Translations under genes and position numbers: made by a program
Shown: piece by piece, positions 6,425-6,633 of the stretch
How the letters are laid out: each line of letters begins with the position of its first letter
Position numbering within the stretch: the stretch's first letter is position 1
From: Flavobacteriales bacterium
GTDB taxonomy: Bacteria > Bacteroidota > Bacteroidia > Flavobacteriales > BACL11
Reading direction: 5' to 3'
DNA length: 6,633 nucleotides
NCBI GenBank assembly: GCA_002689735.1
Contig: NZHS01000065.1
Location: 1 to 6,633, forward strand
The notes under the pieces: model-generated
What the model saw: the letters and a program-made list of their open reading frames with translations, nothing else
The model's database searches: none
Told to the model about the DNA's origin: nothing

Positions 6425-6426
6425 AT

Positions 6427-6633
6427 ATGAGTAATAAATCATTTGTTTTTGTTTTAGTTATTTGTGCATCTATCTTTAGTATAAGGGTAGATGCACAATA
6501 TTCTATTGATATTCAAACTTACATTAGTGAAGACACCATTGCTTATGGCCAAAATTTTGATATTCATGTCACATTAGTGAATACAGGATCATTTACAATT
6601 ACAACCCCAATAGACCTTTGGTACGGAAGTCAT
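6427..6633 (+). CDS. Exported protein with CARDB-like N-terminal domain (3' partial)
   Basis: The frame opens at ATG 6427, two bases after the upstream stop, and runs off the window end, giving 69 residues. Residues 1-24 form a signal peptide: one lysine, a hydrophobic core (FVFVLVICASIFSI) and a DAQ cleavage region. The mature part starts YSIDIQTYISEDTIAYGQNF and continues DIHVTLVNTGSF, then PIDLWYG. This '..v..G..f.i.v.l.NtG' pattern resembles CARDB/DUF11-like extracellular beta domains. Too little is present to assign a role. The 2-base spacing and the lack of a -7 box nearby argue for co-transcription with the PKD protein gene. It has no Shine-Dalgarno, as is usual in this phylum. Confidence 0.8.
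   Translation, partial: MSNKSFVFVLVICASIFSIRVDAQYSIDIQTYISEDTIAYGQNFDIHVTLVNTGSFTITTPIDLWYGSH

Overview
The window looks like chromosomal DNA of a marine-type member of the Bacteroidota (Flavobacteriia or a close relative). The evidence is strongly AT-rich DNA with AT-rich codon choice, a C-terminal type IX secretion (T9SS) sorting domain with the YPNPS motif, Bacteroidota-type -7 boxes (TAnnTTTG), A-rich leaders without Shine-Dalgarno sequences, and Cys-rich GCTD...DDGSC repeats typical of secreted proteins in this phylum. The genus cannot be told from this sequence. All genes are on the + strand.

Region 1 (2-3529) is the C-terminal 1175 residues of a giant secreted mosaic protein whose start lies before the window. 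Its order is: a beta-rich module, an SprB-like repeat, two GCTD repeats, a MAM domain, two GCTD repeats, a second jelly-roll-like domain, ten GCTD repeats in tandem, two fibronectin type III-like domains and a T9SS sorting domain. A strong hairpin terminator (3557-3590) ends this unit.

Region 2 (3596-4686) is a separate transcription unit encoding a soluble FAD-dependent oxidoreductase of the DAO family. It has its own -7 box, and that box makes ATG 3634 a better start than TTG 3601.

Region 3 (4687-4867) is a non-coding gap with a good -7 box and a small leader hairpin. It precedes two exported proteins set 2 bases apart (4868-6424 and 6427 to the window end), probably co-transcribed. The first has a PKD domain, an SprB-like module, a four-cysteine motif and an unusual short C-terminal tail. 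The second is cut by the window edge after a signal peptide and the start of a CARDB-like beta domain.

The exported proteins fit cell-surface adhesion or extracellular matrix roles. The oxidoreductase looks like an unrelated housekeeping gene between them. I see no RNA gene, insertion sequence, CRISPR array, phage gene or complete new multi-gene system. The most interesting material is the modular architecture of the large protein and the atypical tail of the second one.
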